In this document: positions 24,706 through 33,634 of the stretch, in pieces
Position numbering within the stretch: position 1 is the first letter of the stretch
Layout of the letters: every line of letters starts with the position of its first letter
Source of the DNA: JBNPEO01 sp050490315
GTDB lineage: Bacteria; Actinomycetota; Actinomycetes; Actinomycetales; Micrococcaceae
NCBI RefSeq assembly: GCF_050490315.1
Contig: NZ_JBNPEO010000002.1
Span: forward strand, 248,001 to 312,000
Length of the DNA: 64,000 nt
Direction: 5' to 3'
Made by a program: the position numbers and the translations under genes
The notes under the pieces: model-generated
Database searches by the model: none
The model's input: only the letters and a program-made list of their open reading frames with translations
What the model was told of the DNA's origin: nothing

Positions 24706-25581
24706 TTAGCGCACCGCAACGCGGATTTGGTTCTTCCACGGGTCTTCGAAGCGAAGTTCGGCACCGGTGTGGTGTGAGGCGTAGCCAGCAACCTTGAGCC
24801 GGTCTGCGAGCGCACCAAGGTCATCGCTGGCTGGAACTTCAATGAGAACTTCGCCCAGGCCCAGGGTGTCCTTGCGGGGACCGGCACCTCGGCTGTTCCA
24901 GACGTTCATGGCCATGTGGTGGTGGTATCCGCCGGCGGATACGAAGAGTGCTTGGCCGTGCCAGCCTGCGGTTCGTTCAAAGCCGAGGGTTTTGACGTAG
25001 AAGTCTTCGGCTGTGGCAACGTCTCCCACTTGGAGGTGGACGTGGCCCACACCTGCGTCTGCTTGCCGTTGGTTCTCGAGGGATGCTTCGCTGAGGTGAT
25101 CGTTGAGGTACTGCTGCGGCGGCAGGGCGACATTGTCCATCACCACGTTCGCTCCGTCCCATTTCCAGGACTCGCGGGGCTTGTCGAAGTAGAGCTCAAT
25201 TCCGTTGCCTTCAGGGTCAGTGAAGTAGAAGGCTTCGCTGACCAGGTGATCGGCGCTGCCTACAAAAGCTTGCGGCTCAAAGTTGGCTGCGGTGGCTACG
25301 GTTGCGGCGAGCGAGGGCTGGTCTTTGAACAGGATTGCCGTGTGGAACAAGCCGGCTTCGCCGCGGGAGGGCAGTTGGAGTCCAGCTGCCGGGGCGAGGT
25401 GAACTACCGGGGTGGCGCCGCGGCCCAGGTACAGTCCGCCGTCTTGTTCGGCCACAACGTCTAGGCCCAATGCTGTCTGGTAGTACTTGGACATCATTTT
25501 GAGGTCGCCGACTTTGAGCATCACCGTGCCCATATTCAGCTCGGCGGGCAAAAGGTCTTGGGTGTTTGCACCAGTGGACAC
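24706..25581 (-). CDS. VOC family dioxygenase-like protein (CatE-type, two modules)
   Basis: This 291-residue protein has two vicinal-oxygen-chelate modules, like catechol 2,3-dioxygenases of the CatE/YfiE group. Module 1 (about 15-135) contains VMLKVGDL, LFHTAIL and FYFTDPEGNGIELY. Module 2 (about 170-290) begins GHVHLQVGDV and contains YHHHMAMNVW. The last metal-ligand position in module 2 reads FEDPWKNQIRV, where related enzymes have an acidic residue, so the activity should not be assumed. GTG at 25581 is chosen because AGGAG lies six bases before it. It is divergent from thiC; its substrate is unknown. Confidence 0.8.
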   Translation of the reverse strand: MSTGANTQDLLPAELNMGTVMLKVGDLKMMSKYYQTALGLDVVAEQDGGLYLGRGATPVVHLAPAAGLQLPSRGEAGLFHTAILFKDQPSLAATVATAANFEPQAFVGSADHLVSEAFYFTDPEGNGIELYFDKPRESWKWDGANVVMDNVALPPQQYLNDHLSEASLENQRQADAGVGHVHLQVGDVATAEDFYVKTLGFERTAGWHGQALFVSAGGYHHHMAMNVWNSRGAGPRKDTLGLGEVLIEVPASDDLGALADRLKVAGYASHHTGAELRFEDPWKNQIRVAVR

Positions 25582-25639
25582 GGTATCTCCTGACGTGGAT
25601 CGCAACGGCTCTCGTTGTGGGTTCACTCTATTAAATTAC

Positions 25640-25651
25640 TTGAAGCTTCAA
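25640..25651. promoter_or_regulatory. Palindrome in the VOC gene/thiC divergent region
   Basis: TTGAAGCTTCAA is a perfect 12-bp palindrome located 59 bp upstream of the VOC gene start and about 50 bp before the TPP riboswitch. It could be an operator; no regulator gene is adjacent. Confidence 0.3.
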
Positions 25652-25696
25652 TTTATTCCAAGTGGGTGGCGATTCCTTGTGGTAGCTTCGTCTACG

Positions 25697-25787
25697 ACCA
25701 CACGGGTGCCCATGCATGGGCTGAGATCAGGCTGACGCAGCTTGCGACCGTTGAACCTGTCCGGGTAATGCCGGCGAAGGAAGTGAG
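25697..25787 (+). promoter_or_regulatory. TPP riboswitch (THI element)
   Basis: The thiamine diphosphate aptamer core is visible: GGGTGCCC, then GGGCTGAGATCAGG (the conserved CTGAGA), then TTGAACCTGTCCGGGTAAT and GCCGGCGAAGGAAGTG. It senses TPP and reduces thiC expression when thiamine is abundant. The ribosome-binding AAGGAAG lies in the 3' strand of the closing stem, so control is probably at translation initiation; no separate terminator hairpin was seen. Confidence 0.92.
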
Positions 25788-25794
25788 CAACACC

Positions 25795-27594
25795 TTGAGC
25801 ACCACAAATTCACAGCACAGCTCTACCCAAAACGAGTCACCAACGCCCGTAATGAGCCTCGCGTCCCACTCTTTGGCATATATTTCCGACGCCGAAAGTG
25901 GCATCCGTGTCCCCGTCACCGAAGTGGCTTTGGACCCGTCCCCCAACGGCGCGGCCAACCCGCCGCTTCAGCTGTACCGAACAGCCGGGCCAGGAAGTGA
26001 CCCGGTACTGGGCTTGGAACCGTTCCGGGCTCCGTGGATCTCCGAGCGCCAAGACACCGAGGCCTACACCGGGCGGGGCAGGAACCTGCTCGACGACGGC
26101 AAGTCGGCTCTGCGGCGCGGCGCCGCCTCCGCAGAGTGGAAGGGAACCCGGCCCGTGCCGCGTCGGGCAGTTGCCGGGCGCACCGTCACACAAATGCACT
26201 ATGCGCGCCAGGGACTTGTAACCCCGGAGATGAAGTTTGTGGCGCTGCGGGAAAACTGCGAAGTGGAATTGGTCCGCAGCGAAGTAGCAGCTGGCCGAGC
26301 CATCATTCCTAACAACATCAACCATCCCGAGTCCGAGCCGATGATCATTGGCAAAGCGTTTTTGGTCAAGATCAACGCCAACATTGGCAACTCTGCGGTG
26401 ACCAGTTCCATTGCCGAAGAGGTGGACAAACTTCAGTGGGCCACCCGCTGGGGTGCTGACACGGTGATGGATTTGTCCACCGGCGATGACATTCACACCA
26501 CGCGCGAGTGGCTCATCCGCAACTCCCCCGTTCCCATTGGCACCGTGCCGATCTATCAGGCCCTGGAAAAAGTCAACGGCGAGGCAAACAAGCTCACGTG
26601 GGAAATTTTCCGGGACACGGTGATTGAGCAGTGCGAGCAAGGTGTGGACTACATGACCATTCACGCCGGTGTGCTGCTTCGCTACGTACCGCTGACCGCA
26701 AACCGCGTCACCGGGATCGTTTCGCGCGGCGGCTCGATTATGGCCGGTTGGTGCCTGGCACATCACCAAGAGAACTTTTTGTACACCCACTTTGACGAGT
26801 TGTGTGAGATCTTCGCCCAGTACGACGTGGCCTTTTCGCTCGGCGATGGTTTACGGCCAGGCGCGACGGCGGATGCCAACGATGCAGCACAGTTCGCCGA
26901 GCTGGACACTCTCGCAGAATTGACCCAACGCGCCTGGGAGTTCGACGTCCAGGTTATGGTGGAAGGGCCTGGCCACGTGCCGTTCCACTTGGTGCGGGAG
27001 AACGTGGAACGCCAGCAAGAGCTGTGCAAGGGTGCCCCGTTCTACACACTCGGCCCCCTTGTGACGGACATTGCGCCAGGTTATGACCACATCACCTCGG
27101 CCATCGGCGCCACCGAGATTGCCCGGTACGGTACCGCGATGCTCTGCTATGTCACCCCCAAGGAACACCTGGGTCTGCCTAATAAGGACGACGTTAAGAC
27201 GGGTGTGATTACGTACAAGATTGCAGCTCACGCAGCGGACTTGGCTAAGGGCCACCCCGGCGCGAATGAACGTGACGACGCCCTGTCTAAGGCGCGCTTC
27301 GAATTCAGGTGGCGCGATCAGTTTGCCCTGTCGCTGGACCCCGAAACTGCAGAGTCTTTCCACGACGAGACGCTGCCAGCCGAACCGGCCAAGACCGCGC
27401 ACTTCTGCTCCATGTGTGGGCCTAAGTTTTGCTCCATGCGAATCAGCCAAGACATCCGGGACACCTACGGTTCGGCCGATTCCCAGGCAGCGATTGCTCA
27501 AGCGCAGGAAGGCATGCGAGAGAAGAGCGCCGAATTTATGGCTTCCGGTGCCAAGGTCTACTTGCCGGAGCTGGAACTGCCGGCTCAAAACTAG
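25795..27594 (+). CDS. thiC: Phosphomethylpyrimidine synthase ThiC
   Basis: ThiC is a radical SAM enzyme that rearranges 5-aminoimidazole ribotide to the pyrimidine moiety of thiamine. The 599-residue protein has MHYARQGLVTPEM, the central barrel (GPGHVPFH) and the C-terminal iron-sulfur motif CSMCGPKFCSM (CX2CX4C). The start is uncertain: TTG 25795 is used here; GTG 25783 is also in frame but touches the ribosome site. It is controlled by the TPP riboswitch just upstream. Another thiamine gene, thiL, lies at 54992. Confidence 0.96.
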   Translation: MSTTNSQHSSTQNESPTPVMSLASHSLAYISDAESGIRVPVTEVALDPSPNGAANPPLQLYRTAGPGSDPVLGLEPFRAPWISERQDTEAYTGRGRNLLDDGKSALRRGAASAEWKGTRPVPRRAVAGRTVTQMHYARQGLVTPEMKFVALRENCEVELVRSEVAAGRAIIPNNINHPESEPMIIGKAFLVKINANIGNSAVTSSIAEEVDKLQWATRWGADTVMDLSTGDDIHTTREWLIRNSPVPIGTVPIYQALEKVNGEANKLTWEIFRDTVIEQCEQGVDYMTIHAGVLLRYVPLTANRVTGIVSRGGSIMAGWCLAHHQENFLYTHFDELCEIFAQYDVAFSLGDGLRPGATADANDAAQFAELDTLAELTQRAWEFDVQVMVEGPGHVPFHLVRENVERQQELCKGAPFYTLGPLVTDIAPGYDHITSAIGATEIARYGTAMLCYVTPKEHLGLPNKDDVKTGVITYKIAAHAADLAKGHPGANERDDALSKARFEFRWRDQFALSLDPETAESFHDETLPAEPAKTAHFCSMCGPKFCSMRISQDIRDTYGSADSQAAIAQAQEGMREKSAEFMASGAKVYLPELELPAQN

Positions 27595-27624
27595 AACGGA
27601 TGGCCGCCGCTGTAACCGATTAGG

Positions 27625-27660
27625 GCGGAGCTCGGCGCCAAATGGCGCCGAGTCTGAGCC
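27625..27660. terminator. Stem-loop between convergent thiC and hydrolase-like gene
   Basis: CTCGGCGCC and GGCGCCGAG (27631-27652) form a perfect stem around AAAT, extended by the flanking AGGGC/GCCCT. There is no T-run, so termination is likely but not textbook. Confidence 0.5.
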
Positions 27661-28212
27661 CTAGCGAGGAGACTGTTTCCGCAGGAAGGACTTCAGTAGC
27701 CCGGCGGCTTCTACGCTGTCCTGCGGGCGGTGAGCACCCGGCGTCGTACGGTGAACGGCGCCGGTGCCCACCAAATACTGGGCCACTTCCTCAAATACTG
27801 GTTCCCAACCGCCGGTGATCACCAGAGTGGGGACGCCGGGGACAATGTGAACCGGCGCCTCCCAGGGGCGGAGCTCATCCTTGGAATGGGCCGAAAGGTA
27901 TGCGGCAGTGGCTGGCAGTTCGGCGGTGAGCGAGAGGCATGCCGGTTCAAAAAGCGCCAGGGATGAAACAAGTTCCGGGTGCTCGAGGGCCACGTACATG
28001 GCGTCGGCAGCACCCTCGGCGTGGGCCACGAGATGGCCGCCGTCTTCAAGGGCGCTCGCTACCGCGGCCTTGCGCTGCTCCCAGGAATAATCACTCGGGG
28101 CAGCTTTGAGGAACAATGCATCAAAATCAAGGGACAGGCCATGCTGGCGGGGCCAAGCTTGCGCGCCGGAAGGCCCAGTACCAGGGACGAAAACTACGCG
28201 CGACTTTTGCAT
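27661..28212 (-). CDS. Alpha/beta-hydrolase-fold protein lacking the nucleophile
   Basis: This is a 183-residue protein with the alpha/beta-hydrolase layout: VVFVPGTGPSG near the N-terminus, a nucleophile-elbow region LVAHAEGAADAMYVAL (about 61-76) and a late His in PGAHRPQD (about 161). The elbow reads AHAEG where active enzymes have GxSxG, so Ala65 replaces the serine nucleophile. It may bind a ligand or partner without catalysis, or use a different residue. It converges on thiC and lies downstream of ffh on the same strand. The ATG is preceded by TGGAG. Confidence 0.75.
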   Translation of the reverse strand: MQKSRVVFVPGTGPSGAQAWPRQHGLSLDFDALFLKAAPSDYSWEQRKAAVASALEDGGHLVAHAEGAADAMYVALEHPELVSSLALFEPACLSLTAELPATAAYLSAHSKDELRPWEAPVHIVPGVPTLVITGGWEPVFEEVAQYLVGTGAVHRTTPGAHRPQDSVEAAGLLKSFLRKQSPR

Positions 28213-28259
28213 TACTCCACCCTAGAACACTGCTCTGACATTGGGCCGAAGGCACAGAA

Positions 28260-28290
28260 ATGGCCCCGTCCATCAAGTGAACGGGGCCAT
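28260..28290 (-). terminator. Terminator of ffh
   Basis: ATGGCCCCGT and ACGGGGCCAT (28260-28290) pair perfectly around an 11-base loop, with TTTCTGT following on the reverse strand. It is 24 bp after the ffh stop. Confidence 0.8.
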
Positions 28291-28313
28291 CTAGATGCTG
28301 GAAAACCCAGTGA

Positions 28314-29894
28314 CTATTTGCCGAGGAACTTATCGAATCCCTTGGGCAGATTCAGTGCCGAGGGGTCAAAGTCGGCGCCGGGCTGGCCGAATGATGCACC
28401 GCTCGGTGCGGCCTTTGCAGCGTTGGCACGCTTGGCCTCGGCATCGCGGAGTTCCTGCGCAGCCTTGGCCGGGTTACCGGAGCGAGCCTTCTTCTTCGGT
28501 GCGTTCTTGCCGTTTTTACGCGCCGTGCCGCCACCGGGGCCACCCATGCCGGGAATGCCAGGCATTCCGCCACCGGCTGCCATCTTCTTCATCATCTTCT
28601 GAGCCTGCGAGAAACGCTCCAACAGGCCGTTGACCTCGGAAACGTGAACACCGGAACCGCGAGCAATACGTGCGCGACGGGACCCGTTGATGATCTTCGG
28701 AGCCACACGCTCGTGAGGAGTCATGGAGCGAACAATTGCCTCAACACGATCAATCTCGCGCTCGTCAAAGTTTTCGAGCTGCTGACGCATCCCTGCAGCT
28801 CCGGGCATCATCATTAGCATCTTCTTCATGGATCCCATGTTGCGGATCTGCTGCATCTGAGCCAGGAAGTCATCAAGGGTGAAGTCTTCTTGATCGGCGA
28901 ACTTCTTCGCCATTCGAGCTGCTTCGTCTTTGTCCCAAGACTTTTCTGCCTGCTCAATAAGAGTCAGGACGTCACCCATGTCCAAGATGCGCGAAGCCAT
29001 ACGGTCCGGGTGGAACAACTCGAAGTCGTCAACACCCTCACCGGTGGATGCGAACATCACGGGCTTGCCAGTCACGGAAGCTACCGAGAGTGCTGCACCA
29101 CCGCGGGCGTCGCCGTCGAGCTTGGAGAGGACAATACCGGTGAAGTTAACACCCTCGTCGAAGGCCATCGCCGTGTTAACAGCGTCCTGACCAATCATCG
29201 AGTCAATAACAAAAAGAACTTCGTTCGGGATGATCGCCTGACGGATCCGGCGAGCCTGATCCATCATTTCGGCGTCAACACCGAGGCGGCCTGCGGTGTC
29301 CACAATTACGACGTCGTGAAGCTTCTGACGTGCTTCTTCAACACCGGCGCGGGCCACCGCAACGGGGTCACCGGCAGGCTGATCCAATTCGGTGGAAGTG
29401 GCGCCCGGGTGGGGTGCGTAAACCGGAACGCCGGCACGCTTACCAACAACCTGGAGCTGGGTGACTGCGTTGGGGCGCTGAAGGTCACAGGCCACCAGAA
29501 GGGGGCTGTGGCCTTGGGACTTGAGCCACTTGGACAGCTTGCCCGCGAGGGTAGTTTTACCGGCACCTTGGAGACCGGCCAACATGATGATGGTGGGTCC
29601 GGTTTTGGCCAACCGGATACGGCGGGTCTGACCGCCCAAGATTTCAACGAGCTCTTCATTGACGATCTTGACGATCTGCTGGCCGGGATTCAGGGCAGCA
29701 TTGACCTCGGCGCCAAGCGCACGTTCTTTGACCCGTCCAGTGAATTCGCGGACCACGGACACTGCCACGTCAGCGTCAAGGAGGGCACGCCGGATTTCAC
29801 GGACTGTTGAGTCAATGTCCGCTTCGGTGAGACGGCCCTTGCCGCGCAGGTTCTTGAAGGTTGCTGTCAACCGGTCAGAGAGTGAATTGAACAC
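28314..29894 (-). CDS. ffh: Signal recognition particle protein Ffh
   Basis: Ffh binds signal sequences of nascent membrane proteins together with 4.5S RNA and hands them to FtsY. The 526-residue protein has the N domain, the GTPase G domain (GLQGAGKTT at about 107-115, DTAGR, SKLDG) and the Met-rich M domain (about 330-450; MGSMKKMLMMMPGAAGM). It has a long Gly-rich and basic tail. The start is GTG. FtsY lies 5.5 kb away on the same strand. No 4.5S RNA gene was found in the window. Confidence 0.96.
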   Translation of the reverse strand: MFNSLSDRLTATFKNLRGKGRLTEADIDSTVREIRRALLDADVAVSVVREFTGRVKERALGAEVNAALNPGQQIVKIVNEELVEILGGQTRRIRLAKTGPTIIMLAGLQGAGKTTLAGKLSKWLKSQGHSPLLVACDLQRPNAVTQLQVVGKRAGVPVYAPHPGATSTELDQPAGDPVAVARAGVEEARQKLHDVVIVDTAGRLGVDAEMMDQARRIRQAIIPNEVLFVIDSMIGQDAVNTAMAFDEGVNFTGIVLSKLDGDARGGAALSVASVTGKPVMFASTGEGVDDFELFHPDRMASRILDMGDVLTLIEQAEKSWDKDEAARMAKKFADQEDFTLDDFLAQMQQIRNMGSMKKMLMMMPGAAGMRQQLENFDEREIDRVEAIVRSMTPHERVAPKIINGSRRARIARGSGVHVSEVNGLLERFSQAQKMMKKMAAGGGMPGIPGMGGPGGGTARKNGKNAPKKKARSGNPAKAAQELRDAEAKRANAAKAAPSGASFGQPGADFDPSALNLPKGFDKFLGK

Positions 29895-30078
29895 GTGCCG
29901 CGCACTTCTTTCAGTGGATTCCCAGGAGCATGTTGGAGCCGTCCGCAGCCTGTAGCGCTGGAACAGCGCTTTGGTTGCCTCGCGAGTGCGGCCCCGGTTT
30001 TACTCGGTGCCAACATTTGCGACACGACTCGACTATCTAGGGTACCAAGTCCGGCCCTTGCAGTGGCATGCTGGCTGT

Positions 30079-31557
30079 GTGACTAGTTCAACGGCCGGAC
30101 GTGGATCCGGAACATCGACCGTCAAGACTCTTCTAATCCTCGGCGCTTCAGGGGATCTGACCGGCAGGCTGCTGCTTCCCGGGCTTGCGCGCCTAGTGGC
30201 TTTGGGCCGCGCACAGCAACTGCGACTTGTGGGCGCTGGCTCGGATGCGTGGACTGCCCAACAGTGGCAGGACCGGCTCACTGAGTCCTTTAAAGAAGAG
30301 ACCGCATCTGCTGACGCTGCCGGCAAAAAAGCTCTCAAGGCCATCGCCGCGGACAGCACCTACCACCAGGTTGACGTCACCAAAGATGGACCTCTTGCGG
30401 AGTTGTTGAATTCCCTCGATGGTCCCGTGGCTGTTTACTTCGCCCTCCCACCGCACGTCAGCCAGCTCGCCTGTGAGGCACTCTCCCCCGATGAAGTCCC
30501 TGAAGGAACTCGTCTGGTCATGGAGAAGCCCTTTGGTTCCTCAGAGGAGTCGGCCCGTGAGCTGAATGAAACTCTGCGTGAGCTGGTCCCCGAGGATCAC
30601 ATTCACCGTGTTGACCACTTCTTGGGCAAAGCCACCGTGCTGAACATTTTGGGTTTGCGCTTCGCCAACCGTTTCTTGGAGCCGGTCTGGAACCGCGATC
30701 ACATTGAGAAAGTCGAGATCATCTTTGATGAGGATCTCGCCCTTGAAGGCCGTGCCCGTTATTACGACGGCGCAGGTGCTTTGCGTGACATGATCCAGAG
30801 CCACTTGCTCCAGATCATGGCCCTGCTGGCTATTGAGGTTCCGTCCACTTTGCACGAACGCGATCTCCGAGAAGCGATCAGCACCGTGCTGCGCGCCAGC
30901 AGCGTCAGCGCCCCCTACAAAAAGTCCACCCACCGGGCCAGGTACACGGCCGGGACCTTGGATTCTCGAAAGATCCCGGACTACGCCTCCGAAGAAGGTG
31001 TTGACCCAAAGCGGTCCACCGAAACCCTCGCGGCAGTCACAGTGGGAATCGCAAACGCACGTTGGGCAGGTGTGCCGTTTATTCTGCGCTCCGGAAAAGC
31101 AGTTGGCTCCAAGCGCAAGGAAGCGGTTATCACCTTCCGCCCCGTGCCGCACTTGCCCGAAGGCTTCTCCGGCGTTGATACGCCGAACAAGTTGCGGATC
31201 GGTTTTGGACCGGACACCCTCAATTTCGACATCGACGTCAACGGCCCCGGCGATCTATTCAGCCTGGACCGCGTCACGCTGACCAGCGAGCTGAACGCCT
31301 CCGATCTGCTCCCTTACGGTGAAGTTTTGGATGGTGTGCTGAGCGGGGATCCACTGCTCTCGGTACGTGGCGATATTGCCGAGGATTGCTGGCGGATCGT
31401 GGAACCCGTGCTGAAGTCGTGGGAAGCCAACAAGGTGCCGCTCGAAGAATACGCAGCCGGCAGCGATGGCCCCGAGGGCTGGCCTGGCGCACCGGACAGG
31501 GACGAGCCGGTAGCAACCAGCACGTCCGCTAAGCCGGATACTTCGGCAGCGAAGTAG
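30079..31557 (+). CDS. zwf: Glucose-6-phosphate dehydrogenase
   Basis: This enzyme oxidises glucose 6-phosphate with NAD(P)+ and feeds the pentose phosphate pathway, as does gnd in this window. The 492-residue protein has the nucleotide motif GASGDLTGR (about 20-28), EKPFG and the active-site HRVDHFLGK (about 176-184). I use GTG 30079, which places GASGD at the expected distance; a 36-residue longer frame is possible. It is not in a zwf-opcA-tal operon, so it may be a second paralogue. It lies between ffh and glnB, where many actinobacteria have glnD. A double terminator follows. Confidence 0.88.
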   Translation: MTSSTAGRGSGTSTVKTLLILGASGDLTGRLLLPGLARLVALGRAQQLRLVGAGSDAWTAQQWQDRLTESFKEETASADAAGKKALKAIAADSTYHQVDVTKDGPLAELLNSLDGPVAVYFALPPHVSQLACEALSPDEVPEGTRLVMEKPFGSSEESARELNETLRELVPEDHIHRVDHFLGKATVLNILGLRFANRFLEPVWNRDHIEKVEIIFDEDLALEGRARYYDGAGALRDMIQSHLLQIMALLAIEVPSTLHERDLREAISTVLRASSVSAPYKKSTHRARYTAGTLDSRKIPDYASEEGVDPKRSTETLAAVTVGIANARWAGVPFILRSGKAVGSKRKEAVITFRPVPHLPEGFSGVDTPNKLRIGFGPDTLNFDIDVNGPGDLFSLDRVTLTSELNASDLLPYGEVLDGVLSGDPLLSVRGDIAEDCWRIVEPVLKSWEANKVPLEEYAAGSDGPEGWPGAPDRDEPVATSTSAKPDTSAAK

Positions 31558-31583
31558 AACAAATCAGCAGCGATTAAAACAAA

Positions 31584-31637
31584 AAAGTTCGACGACGTCC
31601 GGCCGGTGAGCGGGACGTCGTCGAACTTTATTTTTTT
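31584..31637. terminator. Bidirectional terminator between zwf and glnB
   Basis: A perfect 17-bp stem (31584-31600 with 31613-31629) is followed by a run of seven T (31631-31637) on the + strand and by TTTTTTG and TTTT on the reverse strand. It ends both convergent transcripts. Confidence 0.92.
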
Positions 31638-31653
31638 GAGCCTTTAGACAAAT

Positions 31654-31690
31654 CTGGCCGGGCCGCTAAAAGCGACCCGGCCAGTTTTAT
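31654..31690. terminator. Second terminator between zwf and glnB
   Basis: CTGGCCGGG and CCCGGCCAG pair, with an inner CGCT/AGCG stem and a C-A mismatch; TTTTATTTT follows on the + strand. It lies 22 bp downstream of the glnB stop in the reverse direction. Confidence 0.8.
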
Positions 31691-31705
31691 TTTGCTGTTT
31701 TATGC

Positions 31706-32044
31706 CTAGATGGCCGCGGTACCGCGTTCACCTGTGCGGACACGAACTGCTTCGTAAACATCGATGGTCCAGACTTTTCCGTCACCGGCGCGGCCGGTGT
31801 TGGAGGAAGAAATCAATACGTCCAAGATGTCGTCTGCCTGATCATCGGTGGCCAAAACTTCCACTCGAATCTTGGGCAAAAGGTCCACGTTGTATTCTGC
31901 GCCACGGTACACCTCGGTGTAGCCGCGCTGACGGCCATAGCCGCTGGCCGCGCTCACCGTAAGTCCTTGTACCCCATAGGCCTCGAGGCCTTCGCGGATA
32001 GCTTCTAGCTTCTCCGGCCGGACAATTGCGGTGATGAGTTTCAT
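31706..32044 (-). CDS. glnB: Nitrogen regulatory protein P-II
   Basis: P-II senses 2-oxoglutarate and ATP/ADP and controls ammonium uptake and assimilation. The 112-residue protein has the T-loop GYTEVYRGAEYNVDLLPK with Tyr51, the residue modified by GlnD in actinobacteria, and the C-loop GDGKVWTIDVYEAVRVRTGE. Its ATG overlaps the amtB stop (ATGA), so the genes are coupled and the protein probably gates AmtB. No glnD gene follows, although actinobacterial amtB-glnB operons usually continue into it. Confidence 0.95.
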   Translation of the reverse strand: MKLITAIVRPEKLEAIREGLEAYGVQGLTVSAASGYGRQRGYTEVYRGAEYNVDLLPKIRVEVLATDDQADDILDVLISSSNTGRAGDGKVWTIDVYEAVRVRTGERGTAAI

Positions 32045-33363
32045 GCGTCTACCTTTGCCTTTCCGGTGTCTTCGCTCTTACGAGCGTCGTCGTGGCCCTT
32101 GATGATTTCGTGGAGCGGCTGGAAGCTTCCGCCGCGTCCGCTGATACCAAACTCGTATGCCGTCTCTGCGTGCTGGCTCAAGTCAACACCAACTACTTCT
32201 TGCTCTTCACTAACACGGAAGCCCATGGTCTTGTGGATTGCAAGCGCAATGATGGTGGTCATGATGGCAGAGAATGCGATGGCAACTCCTGCTGCTGCAA
32301 GCTGTGCCCAGAGCTGAGCGAAACCGCCGCCGTAGAAGAGACCGCCACCAACACCGTCGGTGGGCAGAGCGATGAAGCCCAGGGCCACAGTTCCGATGAT
32401 GCCCGAAACCAGGTGGACACCAACTACGTCGAGTGAATCGTCATATCCGAACTTGAACTTCAGGCCTACTGCGAGCGCCGAAGCTACACCGGCAACTACA
32501 CCCAGTGCCAAGGCACCAAGCGGGCTGACGTTTGCACAAGCCGGCGTGATGGCAACCAGACCAGCTACTACACCGGAAGCGGCACCCAAGGAGGTGGGGT
32601 GGCCGTCGCGGATGCGTTCAATAATGAGCCAGCCCAACATACCTGCTGCGGGTGCTGCCAAGGTGTTGACCCAGATCAAACCGGCCTGCTCTGCGGTGGT
32701 AGCTGCACCACCGTTGAAGCCGAACCAACCGAACCAGAGGATTGCTGCACCCAACATTACGAACGGGATGTTGTGCGGGCGGTGGTTGGGGTCCTTGCCG
32801 AAGCCCTTGCGGTTACCGATGATCAGAACGAGGATCAGGCCGGCAACACCAGCGTTGATGTGAACAACTGTTCCACCAGCGAAGTCGATGGCCGGGCCAA
32901 GAGCCTTGCCAATTGCGCCGTCGGGACCGAAGAGGCCACCACCCCAGACCATAAAGGCGAGCGGTGCGTAGACCAAAGTGACCCAGACCGGGACGAAGAC
33001 TGCCCAGGCGCCAAACTTAGCGCGGTCGGCGATTGCACCGGAGATCAGTGCAACGGTGATGATGGCGAAGGTTGCTGCGAAGCCAACCTTGATGAGGCCA
33101 TCGGGGGTGTTGATGCCGTGGAGACCGAAGGTAGTGAACGGGTTACCGAAGATCTGCCCGATGCCTTCCCCACCGCTCATTGATGAGCCCCAGAGGACCC
33201 ATACAACACCAACGAGTCCGATTGAGATGAAGCTCATCATCATCATGTTCAGTGCTGCTTTGGCGCGAGTCATACCGCCGTAGAAGAATGCCAGGCCGGG
33301 CGTCATAAAGAGCACCAGAGCGGCTGACACCATTAGCCATACGTGACCGGCTGTGAGTTCCAT
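32041..33363 (-). CDS. amtB: Ammonium transporter
   Basis: This inner-membrane channel takes up ammonium. The 440-residue protein is hydrophobic with about 11 membrane helices and has the family motifs FYGGMTRAKAALNMMM, GNPFTTFGLHG, DFAGGTVVHINAGVAGL and HLVSGIIGTVALG. ATG 33363 is chosen because AAAGGA lies eight bases before it; a TTG at 33369 would add two residues. It overlaps glnB by four bases. The soluble C-terminal tail (about 400-440) would contact P-II. Confidence 0.95.
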   Translation of the reverse strand: MELTAGHVWLMVSAALVLFMTPGLAFFYGGMTRAKAALNMMMMSFISIGLVGVVWVLWGSSMSGGEGIGQIFGNPFTTFGLHGINTPDGLIKVGFAATFAIITVALISGAIADRAKFGAWAVFVPVWVTLVYAPLAFMVWGGGLFGPDGAIGKALGPAIDFAGGTVVHINAGVAGLILVLIIGNRKGFGKDPNHRPHNIPFVMLGAAILWFGWFGFNGGAATTAEQAGLIWVNTLAAPAAGMLGWLIIERIRDGHPTSLGAASGVVAGLVAITPACANVSPLGALALGVVAGVASALAVGLKFKFGYDDSLDVVGVHLVSGIIGTVALGFIALPTDGVGGGLFYGGGFAQLWAQLAAAGVAIAFSAIMTTIIALAIHKTMGFRVSEEQEVVGVDLSQHAETAYEFGISGRGGSFQPLHEIIKGHDDARKSEDTGKAKVDA

Positions 33364-33634
33364 GGCCAACGTCCTTTCCTTGCAATGGGGAGTGCGTACG
33401 CGGTCTAAACCGCCTGAATCAACGCCTATGCGTTCTGGGATTAAGTTTTGGCTGGCCGTGTTTCGGTCTATTCGGAATTACATGTCGGCTCTGTTACGGA
33501 TTTCGGCTCGGCGTAAATGATGAGTGTCCGTTTTGTTTCGCTTGTGTTTCGTCTCACCCCTTCTGCGGCATTTTGGCTGCGATGGTTAGGATGATTTCAG
33601 TCCGCCCCTTGCCCCTAGTCTTTGGAGCACCCTG
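33364..33634. promoter_or_regulatory. Divergent promoter region of amtB and the GH79-like gene
   Basis: This 271-bp gap holds the amtB and glycosidase promoters. On the reverse strand GTAAC (near 33493), GTAAT and GAAAC (near 33460) resemble GlnR half-sites, but their spacing does not match the consensus. TTCGG is repeated (33462 and 33471 regions). The AAGGAAAGGA site before amtB and GGAG before the glycosidase are clear. Nothing else coding is visible. Confidence 0.35.

Noticed and set aside
28890..29810. Long forward open frame (306 codons) opposite ffh
   Set aside because: It lies wholly inside ffh on the opposite strand and shows no motifs; it is a shadow of GC-rich coding sequence.
33455..33500. 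GlnR/AmtR-like box upstream of amtB
   Set aside because: GTAAC and GAAAC half-sites occur, but spacing and number do not fit the GlnR consensus, and the AmtR pattern does not match; too weak to call.
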